From Achromobacter sp. UMC46 (GTDB lineage: Bacteria; Pseudomonadota; Gammaproteobacteria; Burkholderiales; Burkholderiaceae_B), in contig NZ_LZZS01000003.1 in NCBI RefSeq assembly GCF_014170335.1, positions 372,001 through 436,000 of the forward strand: a DNA stretch of 64,000 nucleotides, written 5' to 3'. How positions within the stretch are numbered: the first letter of the stretch is position 1; every line of letters begins with the position of its first letter. Below, piece by piece: positions 45,101 to 53,774 of the stretch. Position numbers and translations under genes: made by a program. The notes beneath the pieces are model-generated. The model searched no databases, was not told the DNA's origin, and saw nothing but the letters and a program-made list of their open reading frames with translations.

Positions 45101-45909
45101 TGGCCGCCGGCCGCGAGCACGACAAGATCCGCTTCCGCGACGTCCAGGCGCAGCCGCGCAAGATCATCTCGGCGCCCACCTGGTCGGGCCTGGAAAGCGA
45201 AGAGGTCAGCTACAACGCCGGCTACACCAACGTGCACGAACTGATCCCGTGGCGCACGCTGACCGGCCGCCAGCAGTTCTATCAGGACCACCGCTGGATG
45301 CTGGATTTCGGCGAAGGCTCTTGCGTGTACAAGCCGGCCATCGACACCAAGACGGTGGCGCCCATGCTGGGCCGCTACCCGAACGGTGAAAAGGAACTGG
45401 TCCTGAACTGGCTGACCCCGCACCAGAAGTGGGGCATCCACAGCACGTACTCCGACAACCTGCGGATGCTGACGCTCAGTCGCGGCGGCCCCCACGTGTG
45501 GGTGTCCGAGACCGAGGCCAAGCAGGCCGGGCTGGTCGACAACGACTGGGTAGAAGTCTTCAACGTGAACGGCACCTTGACTGCGCGGGTGGTGGTCAGC
45601 CAGCGCGTGCCGGTGGGCATGTGCCTGATGTACCACGCGCAGGAAAAGATCGTGAACGTGCCGGGCGCTGAAACCAGCGGCAAGCGCGGCGGCATCCACA
45701 ACTCGGTCACGCGCACGGTGCTCAAGCCCACGCACATGATCGGCGGCTACGCACAGCAGGCCTACGGTTTCAATTACTACGGCACGGTCGGCGCCAACCG
45801 CGACGAGTTCGTGGTGTTGCGCAAGATGAAGAAAGTGGACTGGCTGGAAGGCCCGCTCGTGGAAGACCCCGCCATGGAAGCAACGCAACAAAAAGAGAAG
45901 CAATCATGA
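42148..45909 (+). CDS. narG: Respiratory nitrate reductase alpha subunit
   Basis: This 1253-residue molybdenum bis-MGD enzyme subunit faces the cytoplasm and reduces nitrate to nitrite with electrons from NarH. The N-terminal FS0 cluster ligands are visible in [15 protein letters not shown], with a later Cys in [10 protein letters not shown]; the first ligand is a His, as in NarG. [24 protein letters not shown], around residue 220, contains the molybdenum-coordinating Asp region. There is no Tat signal with twin arginine and hydrophobic core, consistent with a cytoplasmic NarG. The length matches E. coli NarG (1247). The last bases overlap narH (ATGA). Confidence 0.97.
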   Translation: [1253 protein letters not shown]

Positions 45910-47474
45910 GGATACGCGCCCAAATCGGCATGGTGCTGAACCTGGACAAGTGCATCGGCTGCCACACTTGCTCGGTCACCTGCAAGAACGTCTGGACCAG
46001 CCGCGACGGTGTCGAATATGCCTGGTTCAACAACGTCGAGACCAAGCCCGGCATCGGCTACCCCAAGGAATGGGAGAACCAGGACAAGTGGAAGGGCGGC
46101 TGGAAGCGCACCGCCGCCGGCAAGCTGGAACCGCGCCAGGGCGGCAAGTTGCGCATCCTGGCCAACCTGTTCGCCAACCCGAACCTGCCGGCCATCGACG
46201 ACTACTACGAGCCCTTCACGTTCGACTACGAGCATCTGCAGAACGCGCCGTTGCTGCAGACGCCGCCCACGGCGCGCCCCATTTCGGTGCTGACGGGCAA
46301 GAAGATGGAGAAGATCCATTGGGGCCCGAACTGGGAAGACGACCTGGGCGGCGAATTCAGCTCGCGCAGTCGGGACGCGCTGTTCGAAGGCGTGCAGAAA
46401 GAGATGTACTCGACGTTCGAGAACACCTTCATGATGTACCTGCCGCGCCTGTGCGAACACTGCCTGAACCCGGCCTGTGTCGCCAGCTGCCCGTCCGGTT
46501 CCATCTACAAGCGCGAAGACGACGGCATCGTGCTGGTGGACCAGGACAAGTGCCGCGGCTGGCGCATGTGCATCTCGGGCTGCCCGTACAAGAAGATCTA
46601 CTACAACTGGAGCAGCGGCAAGGCTGAAAAATGCACCTTCTGCTATCCACGCATCGAAGCCGGCCAGCCGACCGTCTGTTCGGAAACCTGCGTGGGCCGC
46701 ATCCGCTACCTGGGTGTCATGCTGTACGACGCCGACCAGATCGAACGCGCCGCATCCACGGCCAACGAGCAAGACCTGTACGAATCGCAGCTTGACCTGT
46801 TCCTGGACCCGCATTCGCCGGAAGTGATCGCCGCCGCGCGCGAACAGGGCATTCCGGAATCGTGGCTGGAAGCCGCGCGCCAGTCGCCCGTCTACAAGAT
46901 GGCGGTGCAATGGCGCGTCGCGTTCCCGCTGCATCCGGAATACCGCACCTTGCCGATGGTCTGGTACATCCCGCCGCTGTCGCCTATCCAGACGGCCGCG
47001 GAATCCGGTCAGATGCCGCAGCGCACCGTGGGCAAGAGCGCCATGATCCCGGACGTGTCCAGCTTGCGCATCCCGGTGCGCTACCTGGCCAACCTGCTGA
47101 CGGCAGGCAAGGAAGCGCCGGTGGTGCAGGCGCTGGAACGTATGCTGGCCATGCGCGCCTACAAACGGTCCGAGACCGTGCACGGAGAGCTCGACACCGC
47201 CTTGCTGGAACAGGTGGGCCTGACCGATTCGATCGTGCAGGACATGTACAAGATCATGGCCATCGCCGACTACGAAGACCGTTTCGTCGTGCCCAGCAGC
47301 CACAAGGAAGTGGTGGAAGACAGCTTCAACGAGAAGGGCAGTTGCGGATTCACGTTCGGCAACGGCTGCTCGGGCGGCGTGTCGGAAGGCACCTTGTTCG
47401 GACGCAAGCCCCAAGGCAGCGAGATCTTCATCGAGATGCCGAAATCCCGCAAGAAGGCCGCCCTGGCCCGCTAG
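45906..47474 (+). CDS. narH: Respiratory nitrate reductase beta subunit
   Basis: This 522-residue iron-sulfur electron-transfer subunit shows four Cys groups: CIGCHTCSVTCKNVW, CEHCLNPACVASCP, CRGWRMCISGCPYKK and CTFCYPRIEAGQPTVC. The third group has Trp in place of one Cys, the hallmark of the [3Fe-4S] cluster in NarH. It passes electrons from the NarI hemes to NarG. The start overlaps narG and narJ follows after 14 bp. Confidence 0.97.
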   Translation: MRIRAQIGMVLNLDKCIGCHTCSVTCKNVWTSRDGVEYAWFNNVETKPGIGYPKEWENQDKWKGGWKRTAAGKLEPRQGGKLRILANLFANPNLPAIDDYYEPFTFDYEHLQNAPLLQTPPTARPISVLTGKKMEKIHWGPNWEDDLGGEFSSRSRDALFEGVQKEMYSTFENTFMMYLPRLCEHCLNPACVASCPSGSIYKREDDGIVLVDQDKCRGWRMCISGCPYKKIYYNWSSGKAEKCTFCYPRIEAGQPTVCSETCVGRIRYLGVMLYDADQIERAASTANEQDLYESQLDLFLDPHSPEVIAAAREQGIPESWLEAARQSPVYKMAVQWRVAFPLHPEYRTLPMVWYIPPLSPIQTAAESGQMPQRTVGKSAMIPDVSSLRIPVRYLANLLTAGKEAPVVQALERMLAMRAYKRSETVHGELDTALLEQVGLTDSIVQDMYKIMAIADYEDRFVVPSSHKEVVEDSFNEKGSCGFTFGNGCSGGVSEGTLFGRKPQGSEIFIEMPKSRKKAALAR

Positions 47475-47488
47475 GAAAGGAGAACACC

Positions 47489-48136
47489 ATGAATCTGTAC
47501 CGCTTGCTTTCCGCCTTGCTCAGCTACCCCGAGCCTGATCTGATGGACGCCCTGGGCGACGTGGAGTCGGCGCTTGCCGCCTCACCGGACGCCGAGGAAG
47601 CCCTGCAGCCGCTGATCGCCTATCTGGCCACGAACGACTTGATCGCCGTGCAAGAGAACTACGTGGCCACGTTCGACCGCAACCGTTCGCATTCGCTGCA
47701 CCTGTTCGAACACGTGCATGGCGAAAGCCGCGACCGCGGTCAGGCCATGGTCGATCTGTTGGAAACCTACCGCGGCCACGGCTTTGAACCTGTCGTGTCC
47801 GAACTGCCGGACCACGTGCCGCTGTTCCTGGAGTTCCTGGGCGTGATCGAACCCGGAGAGGCGCAGGAGCTGCTGGATGAGGCGATCCACGTGCTGGCCG
47901 CCATCGGCGCCCGGCTGGCCAAGGGCGACAGCCCTTACGCCGGCGTCTTCGCGGTGCTGCGCGCGCAATCGACGGTGACCCCGCGCGAGCAGACGGCGCC
48001 GCCCGTGCGCGACATGGATGAAGCCATGGACACCTTCGGCGTCAGCCAGGACGGCGTGGAACCGCTGCTGCGGCCGTTCGCGGGCGATGGCGCGCAGACC
48101 GTGCGCTTCTACCCCCGGACGCCAAGCGCCCATTAA
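47489..48136 (+). CDS. narJ: Nitrate reductase assembly chaperone
   Basis: This 215-residue helical chaperone starts at the ATG at 47489 behind AAAGGAGA. The NarJ/TorD-like features are LLSALLSYPEPDLMDAL at the N-terminus and FDRNRSHSLHLFEHVHGESRDRGQAMVDLLETYRGHGFEP in the middle. It binds the NarG N-terminus during cofactor insertion and is not part of the mature enzyme. It is slightly shorter than the 236-residue E. coli protein. Earlier in-frame sequence overlaps narH and was not used. Confidence 0.95.
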   Translation: MNLYRLLSALLSYPEPDLMDALGDVESALAASPDAEEALQPLIAYLATNDLIAVQENYVATFDRNRSHSLHLFEHVHGESRDRGQAMVDLLETYRGHGFEPVVSELPDHVPLFLEFLGVIEPGEAQELLDEAIHVLAAIGARLAKGDSPYAGVFAVLRAQSTVTPREQTAPPVRDMDEAMDTFGVSQDGVEPLLRPFAGDGAQTVRFYPRTPSAH

Positions 48137-48154
48137 TGCTCAGGACGACGCATC

Positions 48155-48838
48155 ATGAATTCCCTGAATCAGTTTCTCTTCGGCATCTATCCTTATATTG
48201 CGCTGACGGTCTTTCTGCTGGGCAGCCTGGCGCGTTTCGAGCGAGAGCAATACACCTGGAAGACGGACAGCTCGCAGCTGCTGCACCGCGGCCAATTGCG
48301 GTTGGGGAACATCCTGTTCCACGTCGGCATCCTGGGCCTGTTCTTTGGGCATCTGGCCGGGCTGCTGACGCCGGTCGTGGTCTGGGACACGCTGGGCGTC
48401 TCGCACACGCTGAAGCAGACGGTGGCGATGGCGGCGGGCGGCCTCATGGGCGGGATCTGCCTGATCGGCCTCTTGATCCTGATCCACCGCCGCTTGACCG
48501 ACCCGCGCATCGCCCGCACGACGCGCCCGGGCGACAAGCTGCTGCTGTTGTGGATCCTTGTCACCCTGCTGCTTGGCCTGTCCACCATCGTGCTGTCGGC
48601 CGGCCACATGGACGGTGAAATGATGGTGCGCCTGATGACCTGGGCGCAGCACATCGTGACCTTCCAGGGCGACGCCGCCAGCCATATCGCCGACGTGCCG
48701 CTGCTGTTCAAGGCGCACCTGTTCATGGGCCTGACGCTGTTCGTGATCTTCCCGTTCACGCGCCTGGTGCATGTCTGGAGCGGCTTCGCGTCGCTGGGCT
48801 ATCTGGGCCGCGCGTGGCAGCTGGTCCGCCAGCGCTGA
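48155..48838 (+). CDS. narI: Respiratory nitrate reductase gamma subunit
   Basis: This 227-residue cytochrome b subunit has five membrane helices. Heme-ligand histidines are visible in RLGNILFHVGILGLFFGHLAGLL and in the last helix (AHLFMGLTLFVIFPFTRLVHVWSG). It oxidises quinol at the periplasmic side and anchors NarGH to the membrane. The length matches E. coli NarI (225). It ends the narGHJI block; the parvulin gene starts 25 bp later on the same strand. Confidence 0.96.
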   Translation: MNSLNQFLFGIYPYIALTVFLLGSLARFEREQYTWKTDSSQLLHRGQLRLGNILFHVGILGLFFGHLAGLLTPVVVWDTLGVSHTLKQTVAMAAGGLMGGICLIGLLILIHRRLTDPRIARTTRPGDKLLLLWILVTLLLGLSTIVLSAGHMDGEMMVRLMTWAQHIVTFQGDAASHIADVPLLFKAHLFMGLTLFVIFPFTRLVHVWSGFASLGYLGRAWQLVRQR

Positions 48839-48863
48839 ACCGACACGCACCCAGGAGCCGAAC

Positions 48864-49628
48864 ATGCCTGTCATCGTCAATGGCGTCGAATTGAACGACG
48901 CCGATCTGGAACGTGAACTGCCGCTGCACGCGGACGCCAGCAACCCGATGCGCCACGCGATCACCGCGCTGGTCTTGCGCCGGGTGCTGCTGGACGAAGC
49001 CGCCCGCCTCGGGCTGGCCGCCGAGGACGAGGAGGGCGCCATCAGCGCCTTGCTCGCCGCGCAGGCGCCGGCGCCCGAGGCCGACGACGCCGCCTGCCGC
49101 CGCTTCTACCAGATGCATCCGCAACGCTTCATGGTCGGGGAACTGGTCGAGGCCGACCATATCCTGTTCCAGGTCACACCCAGCGTGAATCTGGACATGC
49201 TGCGCGCCCACGGCAACGTGGTGCTGCAAGAGCTGCTGGCCGATCCCTCGCGCTTTTCCGACGTGGCGCGCGAACAGTCCAACTGCCCGTCGGCGACGGT
49301 GGGCGGCAACCTGGGCCAGCTGGGCCGGGGCGACACCGTGCCGGAGTTCGAGCGCGCCGTCTTCGCGCTGCCTTCGGGCGGGGTGCTGCCGCAGCTGCTG
49401 CAGACCCGCCACGGCCTGCACATCGTGCGGGTGACGCGCCGCATCGAAGGCCGGCTGCTGCCGTACGAGCATGTGGCGCAGCAGATCGCCATGGCGCTGA
49501 CCGCCATGAGCCGCGACACGGCCTGGCGGCAGTACACCACGCTGCTGGTCGAGCGCGCCGACGTCCAGGGGATCGACCTTGCGGCCGGCGGCGAGTCCGA
49601 CCGCGTCTACGGCGGGAGCGCCCCATGA
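48864..49628 (+). CDS. Parvulin-type peptidyl-prolyl isomerase
   Basis: This 254-residue protein starts at the ATG at 48864 after CAGGAG. An N-terminal helical segment is followed by a parvulin/rotamase domain (about residues 90-195) with VEADHILFQVTP, FSDVAREQSNCPSATVGGNLGQLGRGDTVPEFERAVF and RHGLHIVRVTRRI. No signal peptide is seen, so it is probably cytoplasmic, like NifM-type proteins. A PpiC gene directly after narI is also found in Pseudomonas nar operons. A role in folding or maturing nitrate reductase subunits is inferred. Confidence 0.88.
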   Translation: MPVIVNGVELNDADLERELPLHADASNPMRHAITALVLRRVLLDEAARLGLAAEDEEGAISALLAAQAPAPEADDAACRRFYQMHPQRFMVGELVEADHILFQVTPSVNLDMLRAHGNVVLQELLADPSRFSDVAREQSNCPSATVGGNLGQLGRGDTVPEFERAVFALPSGGVLPQLLQTRHGLHIVRVTRRIEGRLLPYEHVAQQIAMALTAMSRDTAWRQYTTLLVERADVQGIDLAAGGESDRVYGGSAP

Positions 49629-50623
49629 GGGACGAGCCAGCTGCGGGACCCTTGACCGACGGGTTCGGACGCCGGATCGACTACCTGCGCGTTTCCGTCA
49701 CCGACCGTTGCGACCTGCGGTGCAGCTATTGCCTGCCGAAAGACTTCAAAGGCTTTGAAACCCCGGCCAACTGGTTGCGCCATGACGAAATGGCCAGGCT
49801 GGTGGGTCTGTTCGCGAGCCTGGGCGTCAGCAAGGTCCGATTGACGGGCGGCGAACCGCTGCTGCGCCGGGGCGTGGCGGGCCTGGCCCGCGATATCGCC
49901 GCGATGCCCGGGCTGACCGACCTGTCCGTGTCCACCAACGGCACGCAGCTGGTCCGCCACGCTAGTGCGTTGCACGCCGCAGGCGTCACCCGGTTGAACA
50001 TCAGCCTGGATACCCTGGACGCCGCCGCGTTCAGCCAGATCACCGGACGGGATTGCCTGGATTCCGTGCTGGCGGGCTTGGCGGCCGCCCGGCAGGCGGG
50101 CTTTTCCCCCATCAAGTTGAATAGCGTGGTGCACGCCGCCACGCCCGAGGCCGATGTGCGGCGCTTGCTGGACTATGCGGTCGGGCATGGGTTCGTGCTG
50201 CGCCTGATCGAACCCATGCCGATGGGCGAATGCGGCCGCGGCTTCACGCATACCGACCTGAACGCGCTGGGCGCGCGCCTGGCGGCCGACGCGGGGCTGG
50301 TGCCGGCGCTGGCCGGTTCAGGCGCGGGCCCCGCGCGCTATTGGACGGCGGGCGAGGGCGCGCCGGTATTGGGCGTGATCACGCCCATGTCCCGCCATTT
50401 CTGCGCCACCTGCAACCGGGTACGGCTGGGGGTGGACGGCACCCTCTACCTGTGCCTGGGGCAGGAAGCCCAGGTGCCGCTGGGCCGGCTGCTGCGCGGC
50501 GGGGCCAGCGACGCCGAGTTGGTGCGGGCGATCCGGGCGGGCATCGCCGCCAAGCCGGCGCGCCACGATTTCGTGGGCCGCCCCGAGCGCATCGTGCGGT
50601 TCATGGCGCAGACGGGGGGCTGA
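49625..50623 (+). CDS. moaA: GTP 3',8-cyclase (molybdenum cofactor synthesis)
   Basis: This 332-residue radical SAM enzyme catalyses the first step of molybdopterin synthesis. The SAM cluster cysteines are C29, C33 and C36 in RVSVTDRCDLRCSYCLPKDF. RLTGGEPLLRRGV follows, and the second cluster motif, CATCNRVRLGVDGTLYLCLG, is near the C-terminus. The protein ends in QTGG, keeping the C-terminal Gly-Gly needed for activity. It overlaps the parvulin gene by ATGA, so cofactor supply is coupled to reductase expression. Confidence 0.95.
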   Translation: MRDEPAAGPLTDGFGRRIDYLRVSVTDRCDLRCSYCLPKDFKGFETPANWLRHDEMARLVGLFASLGVSKVRLTGGEPLLRRGVAGLARDIAAMPGLTDLSVSTNGTQLVRHASALHAAGVTRLNISLDTLDAAAFSQITGRDCLDSVLAGLAAARQAGFSPIKLNSVVHAATPEADVRRLLDYAVGHGFVLRLIEPMPMGECGRGFTHTDLNALGARLAADAGLVPALAGSGAGPARYWTAGEGAPVLGVITPMSRHFCATCNRVRLGVDGTLYLCLGQEAQVPLGRLLRGGASDAELVRAIRAGIAAKPARHDFVGRPERIVRFMAQTGG

Positions 50624-50624
50624 C

Positions 50625-51284
50625 ATGGGGGATATCGAACGCTTCATCGACGGCTTCCAGCGCTTTCAGCAGCAGTACTACGAACAGGCGCCCGCGCTAT
50701 ACCGCAACTTGCGCGACGGGCAGCACCCCAGCACCTTGCTGATCGGCTGCTGCGATTCCCGCGTGGACCCCGCCATGATGCTGGGCTGCGACCCCGGCGA
50801 CATCTTCGCCGTGCGCAACGTCGCCAACCTGGTGCCGCCCGCCAGCGCCGACCGGGGGCTGCAGGGCGTGCTGGCCGCCATACAGTTCGCCGTCGAGCAA
50901 TTGCAGGTCAGCCGCGTCATCGTGCTGGGGCACGCGCATTGCGGCGGCATCCGGGCGTTGATGGAGCGGCGCACCCGCAGCGACGGCGAGACCGATTACC
51001 TGGAGCGCTGGATGGATATCGCCGAGCCGGCCCGCCACCGCGTGCTGCGGCAGATGCCGCAGGCCAGCGACGCCGAACGCCGCCGCGCCTGCGAGCAGGC
51101 GTCCATCCTGATCTCGCTGCGCAACCTGGAAGAGCTGCCTTTCGTGCGCCGCGCCGTCCAGGCGGGCGACCTGACGCTGCATGGCTGGTACTTCGACCTG
51201 GTAGCGGGGGCATTGCTGGCATACTCGCCGCGGGCGGACGCATTTCTGCCCATGGTCTGTCCCTTGTTTACGGAGCATGCATGA
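50625..51284 (+). CDS. Beta-class carbonic anhydrase
   Basis: This 219-residue protein shows the beta carbonic anhydrase zinc site: Cys42 with Asp44 and Arg46 in [10 protein letters not shown], and His plus Cys in [28 protein letters not shown] is also characteristic. It reversibly hydrates carbon dioxide. It starts one base after the moaA stop, and its own stop overlaps mobB, so it is inside the nar/Mo-cofactor operon. That placement is unusual and suggests a need for bicarbonate or pH control during anaerobic growth, which is inferred. Confidence 0.93.
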   Translation: MGDIERFIDGFQRFQQQYYEQAPALYRNLRDGQHPSTLLIGCCDSRVDPAMMLGCDPGDIFAVRNVANLVPPASADRGLQGVLAAIQFAVEQLQVSRVIVLGHAHCGGIRALMERRTRSDGETDYLERWMDIAEPARHRVLRQMPQASDAERRRACEQASILISLRNLEELPFVRRAVQAGDLTLHGWYFDLVAGALLAYSPRADAFLPMVCPLFTEHA

Positions 51285-51778
51285 GCCCAGTTTTCGGTAT
51301 CGCCGGCCGGTCCGGCAGCGGTAAAACCACGCTGATCGAAGCGATGCTGCCCTTGCTGGCGGCGCGGGGCCTGCGCGTGAACGTCATCAAGCACAGCCAT
51401 CACGACTTCCAGATGGAGCCGCCGGGCAAGGACAGCGCGCGCTTCCGTCTGGCCGGCGCGCAGGAAGTGATGGTGGCCTCGCCGTACCGCTACGCCATCG
51501 TGCACGAACTGCGCGATGCACCCGAGCCGACGCTGGCGGACCAGCTGGCCCGCCTGTCGCCGGCCGATCTGGTGCTGGTCGAAGGCTTCAAGCAGGCGGA
51601 AATTCCGCGCATCGAGGTCTACCGGCCCGCCCTGGGCAAACCGCCGCTGCACGCCGAAGACGGTAGTTTCCTGGCGGTCGTGACCGATGCGCCGCTGGAT
51701 GCCGGCTTGCCGTGCCTGCCGTTGAACGACCCGACACGGGTAGTGGACTTCCTGTGCGGCGCGCTAGGCCTGGACTGA
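51281..51778 (+). CDS. mobB: Molybdopterin-guanine dinucleotide synthesis adaptor
   Basis: This 165-residue P-loop GTP-binding protein has a Walker A motif (GRSGSGKT, residues 9-16), then [28 protein letters not shown] and [19 protein letters not shown], the MobB pattern. MobB assists attachment of GMP to molybdopterin for bis-MGD enzymes such as NarG. The start overlaps the carbonic anhydrase stop by ATGA. A longer frame beginning inside the anhydrase gene is a shadow. Confidence 0.93.
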   Translation: MSPVFGIAGRSGSGKTTLIEAMLPLLAARGLRVNVIKHSHHDFQMEPPGKDSARFRLAGAQEVMVASPYRYAIVHELRDAPEPTLADQLARLSPADLVLVEGFKQAEIPRIEVYRPALGKPPLHAEDGSFLAVVTDAPLDAGLPCLPLNDPTRVVDFLCGALGLD

Positions 51779-51824
51779 AGGCGACTACACTATCCACCGC
51801 ATCGCGCCGCCCGTACCCATCGTC

Positions 51825-53762
51825 ATGACGTCTTCCTCGCCCATCGCCGGACTTGATGGCCTGCCTTCCCCCCGGCATCGCCTGTCCACGCGCATCATCG
51901 CCAGTTCACTGGTGGCGCTGGTGGTGGTGCTGTCCATGATCAGCTGGACGCTCTGGCTGTCCTGGCAGCTGGAAGGCGCGGGCGCCGCCATCAACGACAC
52001 GGGCAGCCTGCGCATGCGCGCCAACCGTGTGGCGGTTGAATTGATGCGCCCGCAAGCCGGCCGCGAAGTCCGCACCCAAGAGCAGATCGCGGTGCTGGAC
52101 GAGACCATCGCGCGCTTGGCGCGGGGCAACCCGGCCCGGCCGCTCTTCATCCCCAGCAATGAGGCGATCCGCGCGCAATGGCACGATGTGGCCAGCTATT
52201 GGCAAGACGTCATGAAGCCGGCCGCGCTGCGCGCCTTGGCGCAACCCGACGCGGCGGTCTACCTGCAGACGCTGCCTGAATTCGTCGCCCGCGCCGACAC
52301 GCTGGTGGGAATGATCGAACAGGACAACGCCGGCAAGACGACGTCGCTGCGCTTGTCGCAAGGCATCCTGGCGGCGATCGCCAGCGCAGGCACGCTGGCG
52401 ATGATCTATCTGCTGTATCTGTGGATCATCGCGCCGGTGCTGCGTTTGCGCGATGGCTTGAGGCGCATGGCCGAGCGCGAATTCAGCACGCGGCTGCCGG
52501 TGGAAAGCCAGGACGAATTCGGCCTGCTGGCCCGCGGCTACAACCGCATGGCGGACGAACTGCAAGACCTGTACACCAGCCTGGAACAGCGGGTGGAACA
52601 CAAGACCGCGCAGCTGGCCGCGCAGAACCGCGACATCGGCGCCCTGTATGACATGGCCGCCTTCCTGAACCAGCCGAACGAGATCGAGGCCATGTGCGAC
52701 GGCTTCCTGCGCCGCGTCATGCTGCAGTTCGACGCCGAAGGCGGCAGCATCCGCGCGCTGGATCCCACCAACGAAAAACTGAACCTCGTGGTGTCGGTGG
52801 GTCTGTCGGACGAACTTGTGGAATCCGAACACTGCATGAAGGTCGACGACTGCTATTGCGGCGTGGCCACGCGGCAGGCCGGCGTCATCGTCATCCAGGA
52901 TTTCCGCCATGCGCCGCCCGAACTGGACCTGAACTGCCAGCGCGACGGCTTCGCCAGCGTGGCGGTGTTCCGCATCGTGACCCGCGACGAAGTCCTGGGA
53001 TCGTATTCGCTGCATTTCCGCCAGCAGCGGCGCCTGACGCCGTCTGACTCCCAGTTGCTGGAAACGCTGGGCCAGCACCTGGGCGTGGCGCTGGACAACC
53101 GGCGGCTAAGCGCCCAGGCCCGGCAACTGGCGGTGGTCCAGGAACGGGGGCTGGTCGCGCAGGGCTTGCACGACAGCCTGGCGCAGGGCCTGAATTTCCT
53201 GAACCTGCAATTGCAGATGCTGGACGCGGCGGTCAAGCGAGGCGACCAGGAAGAAATCACCGAGATCCTGCCGCTGCTGCGCACCGGCGTGGACGAAAGC
53301 TATCAGGACGTGCGCGAACTGCTGACCAACTTCCGCAGCAAGCTGGGGCAGGGAGACTTGCAGGCCGCCATCGAATCCACGGTGGACCGCTTCCGCCGGC
53401 AGACCGGCATCGAGACCGACCTGCGTTTCGGCCGTGACGAGGGCGGACCGCTGCCGCCCGAGCAGCAGCTGCAAGTGCTGTTCATCCTGCAAGAGGCGCT
53501 GTCCAATGTGCGCAAGCACTCCGAGGCCAGCCGGGTCCAGGTGTCGGTCAGCAACGAACGCGACTTCTTGCTCTTGATCCGCGACAACGGGCAAGGTTAC
53601 GACGCGGCCGAAGTGGCTGCGCGCGGCGAATCCCACGTCGGCCTGCACATCATGCAAGAGCGCGCCGCACGCATGCGCGCCGTGATAAAACTTGAATCCC
53701 AGCCCGGCGCCGGCACGCGCGTCGCGCTGACTTTGCCTGGCAGCGAGCGCCAGGCCGCCTGA
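51825..53762 (+). CDS. narX: Nitrate/nitrite sensor histidine kinase
   Basis: This 645-residue inner-membrane kinase has TM1 at about residues 22-48. The periplasmic P-box, NDTGSLRMRANRVAVELMR, is the nitrate-binding helix with its conserved Arg. TM2 lies at about 183-205 and is followed by a HAMP domain. A central module has several cysteines (EHCMKVDDCYCGVA and LNCQRDG). A HisKA_3 domain carries the likely phospho-His at 449 (LVAQGLHDSLAQGLNFL), ahead of an HATPase domain (EALSNVRKHSEAS, DNGQGYD). It should phosphorylate the response regulator encoded 12 bp downstream. E. coli NarX is 598 residues. Confidence 0.93.
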   Translation: MTSSSPIAGLDGLPSPRHRLSTRIIASSLVALVVVLSMISWTLWLSWQLEGAGAAINDTGSLRMRANRVAVELMRPQAGREVRTQEQIAVLDETIARLARGNPARPLFIPSNEAIRAQWHDVASYWQDVMKPAALRALAQPDAAVYLQTLPEFVARADTLVGMIEQDNAGKTTSLRLSQGILAAIASAGTLAMIYLLYLWIIAPVLRLRDGLRRMAEREFSTRLPVESQDEFGLLARGYNRMADELQDLYTSLEQRVEHKTAQLAAQNRDIGALYDMAAFLNQPNEIEAMCDGFLRRVMLQFDAEGGSIRALDPTNEKLNLVVSVGLSDELVESEHCMKVDDCYCGVATRQAGVIVIQDFRHAPPELDLNCQRDGFASVAVFRIVTRDEVLGSYSLHFRQQRRLTPSDSQLLETLGQHLGVALDNRRLSAQARQLAVVQERGLVAQGLHDSLAQGLNFLNLQLQMLDAAVKRGDQEEITEILPLLRTGVDESYQDVRELLTNFRSKLGQGDLQAAIESTVDRFRRQTGIETDLRFGRDEGGPLPPEQQLQVLFILQEALSNVRKHSEASRVQVSVSNERDFLLLIRDNGQGYDAAEVAARGESHVGLHIMQERAARMRAVIKLESQPGAGTRVALTLPGSERQAA

Positions 53763-53774
53763 CACGTTCCAAAC

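Noticed and set aside
42883-45903. 1006-codon minus-strand frame opposite narG
   Set aside because: It is a shadow of narG; the composition is His/Gln/Arg-rich and no motif was seen.
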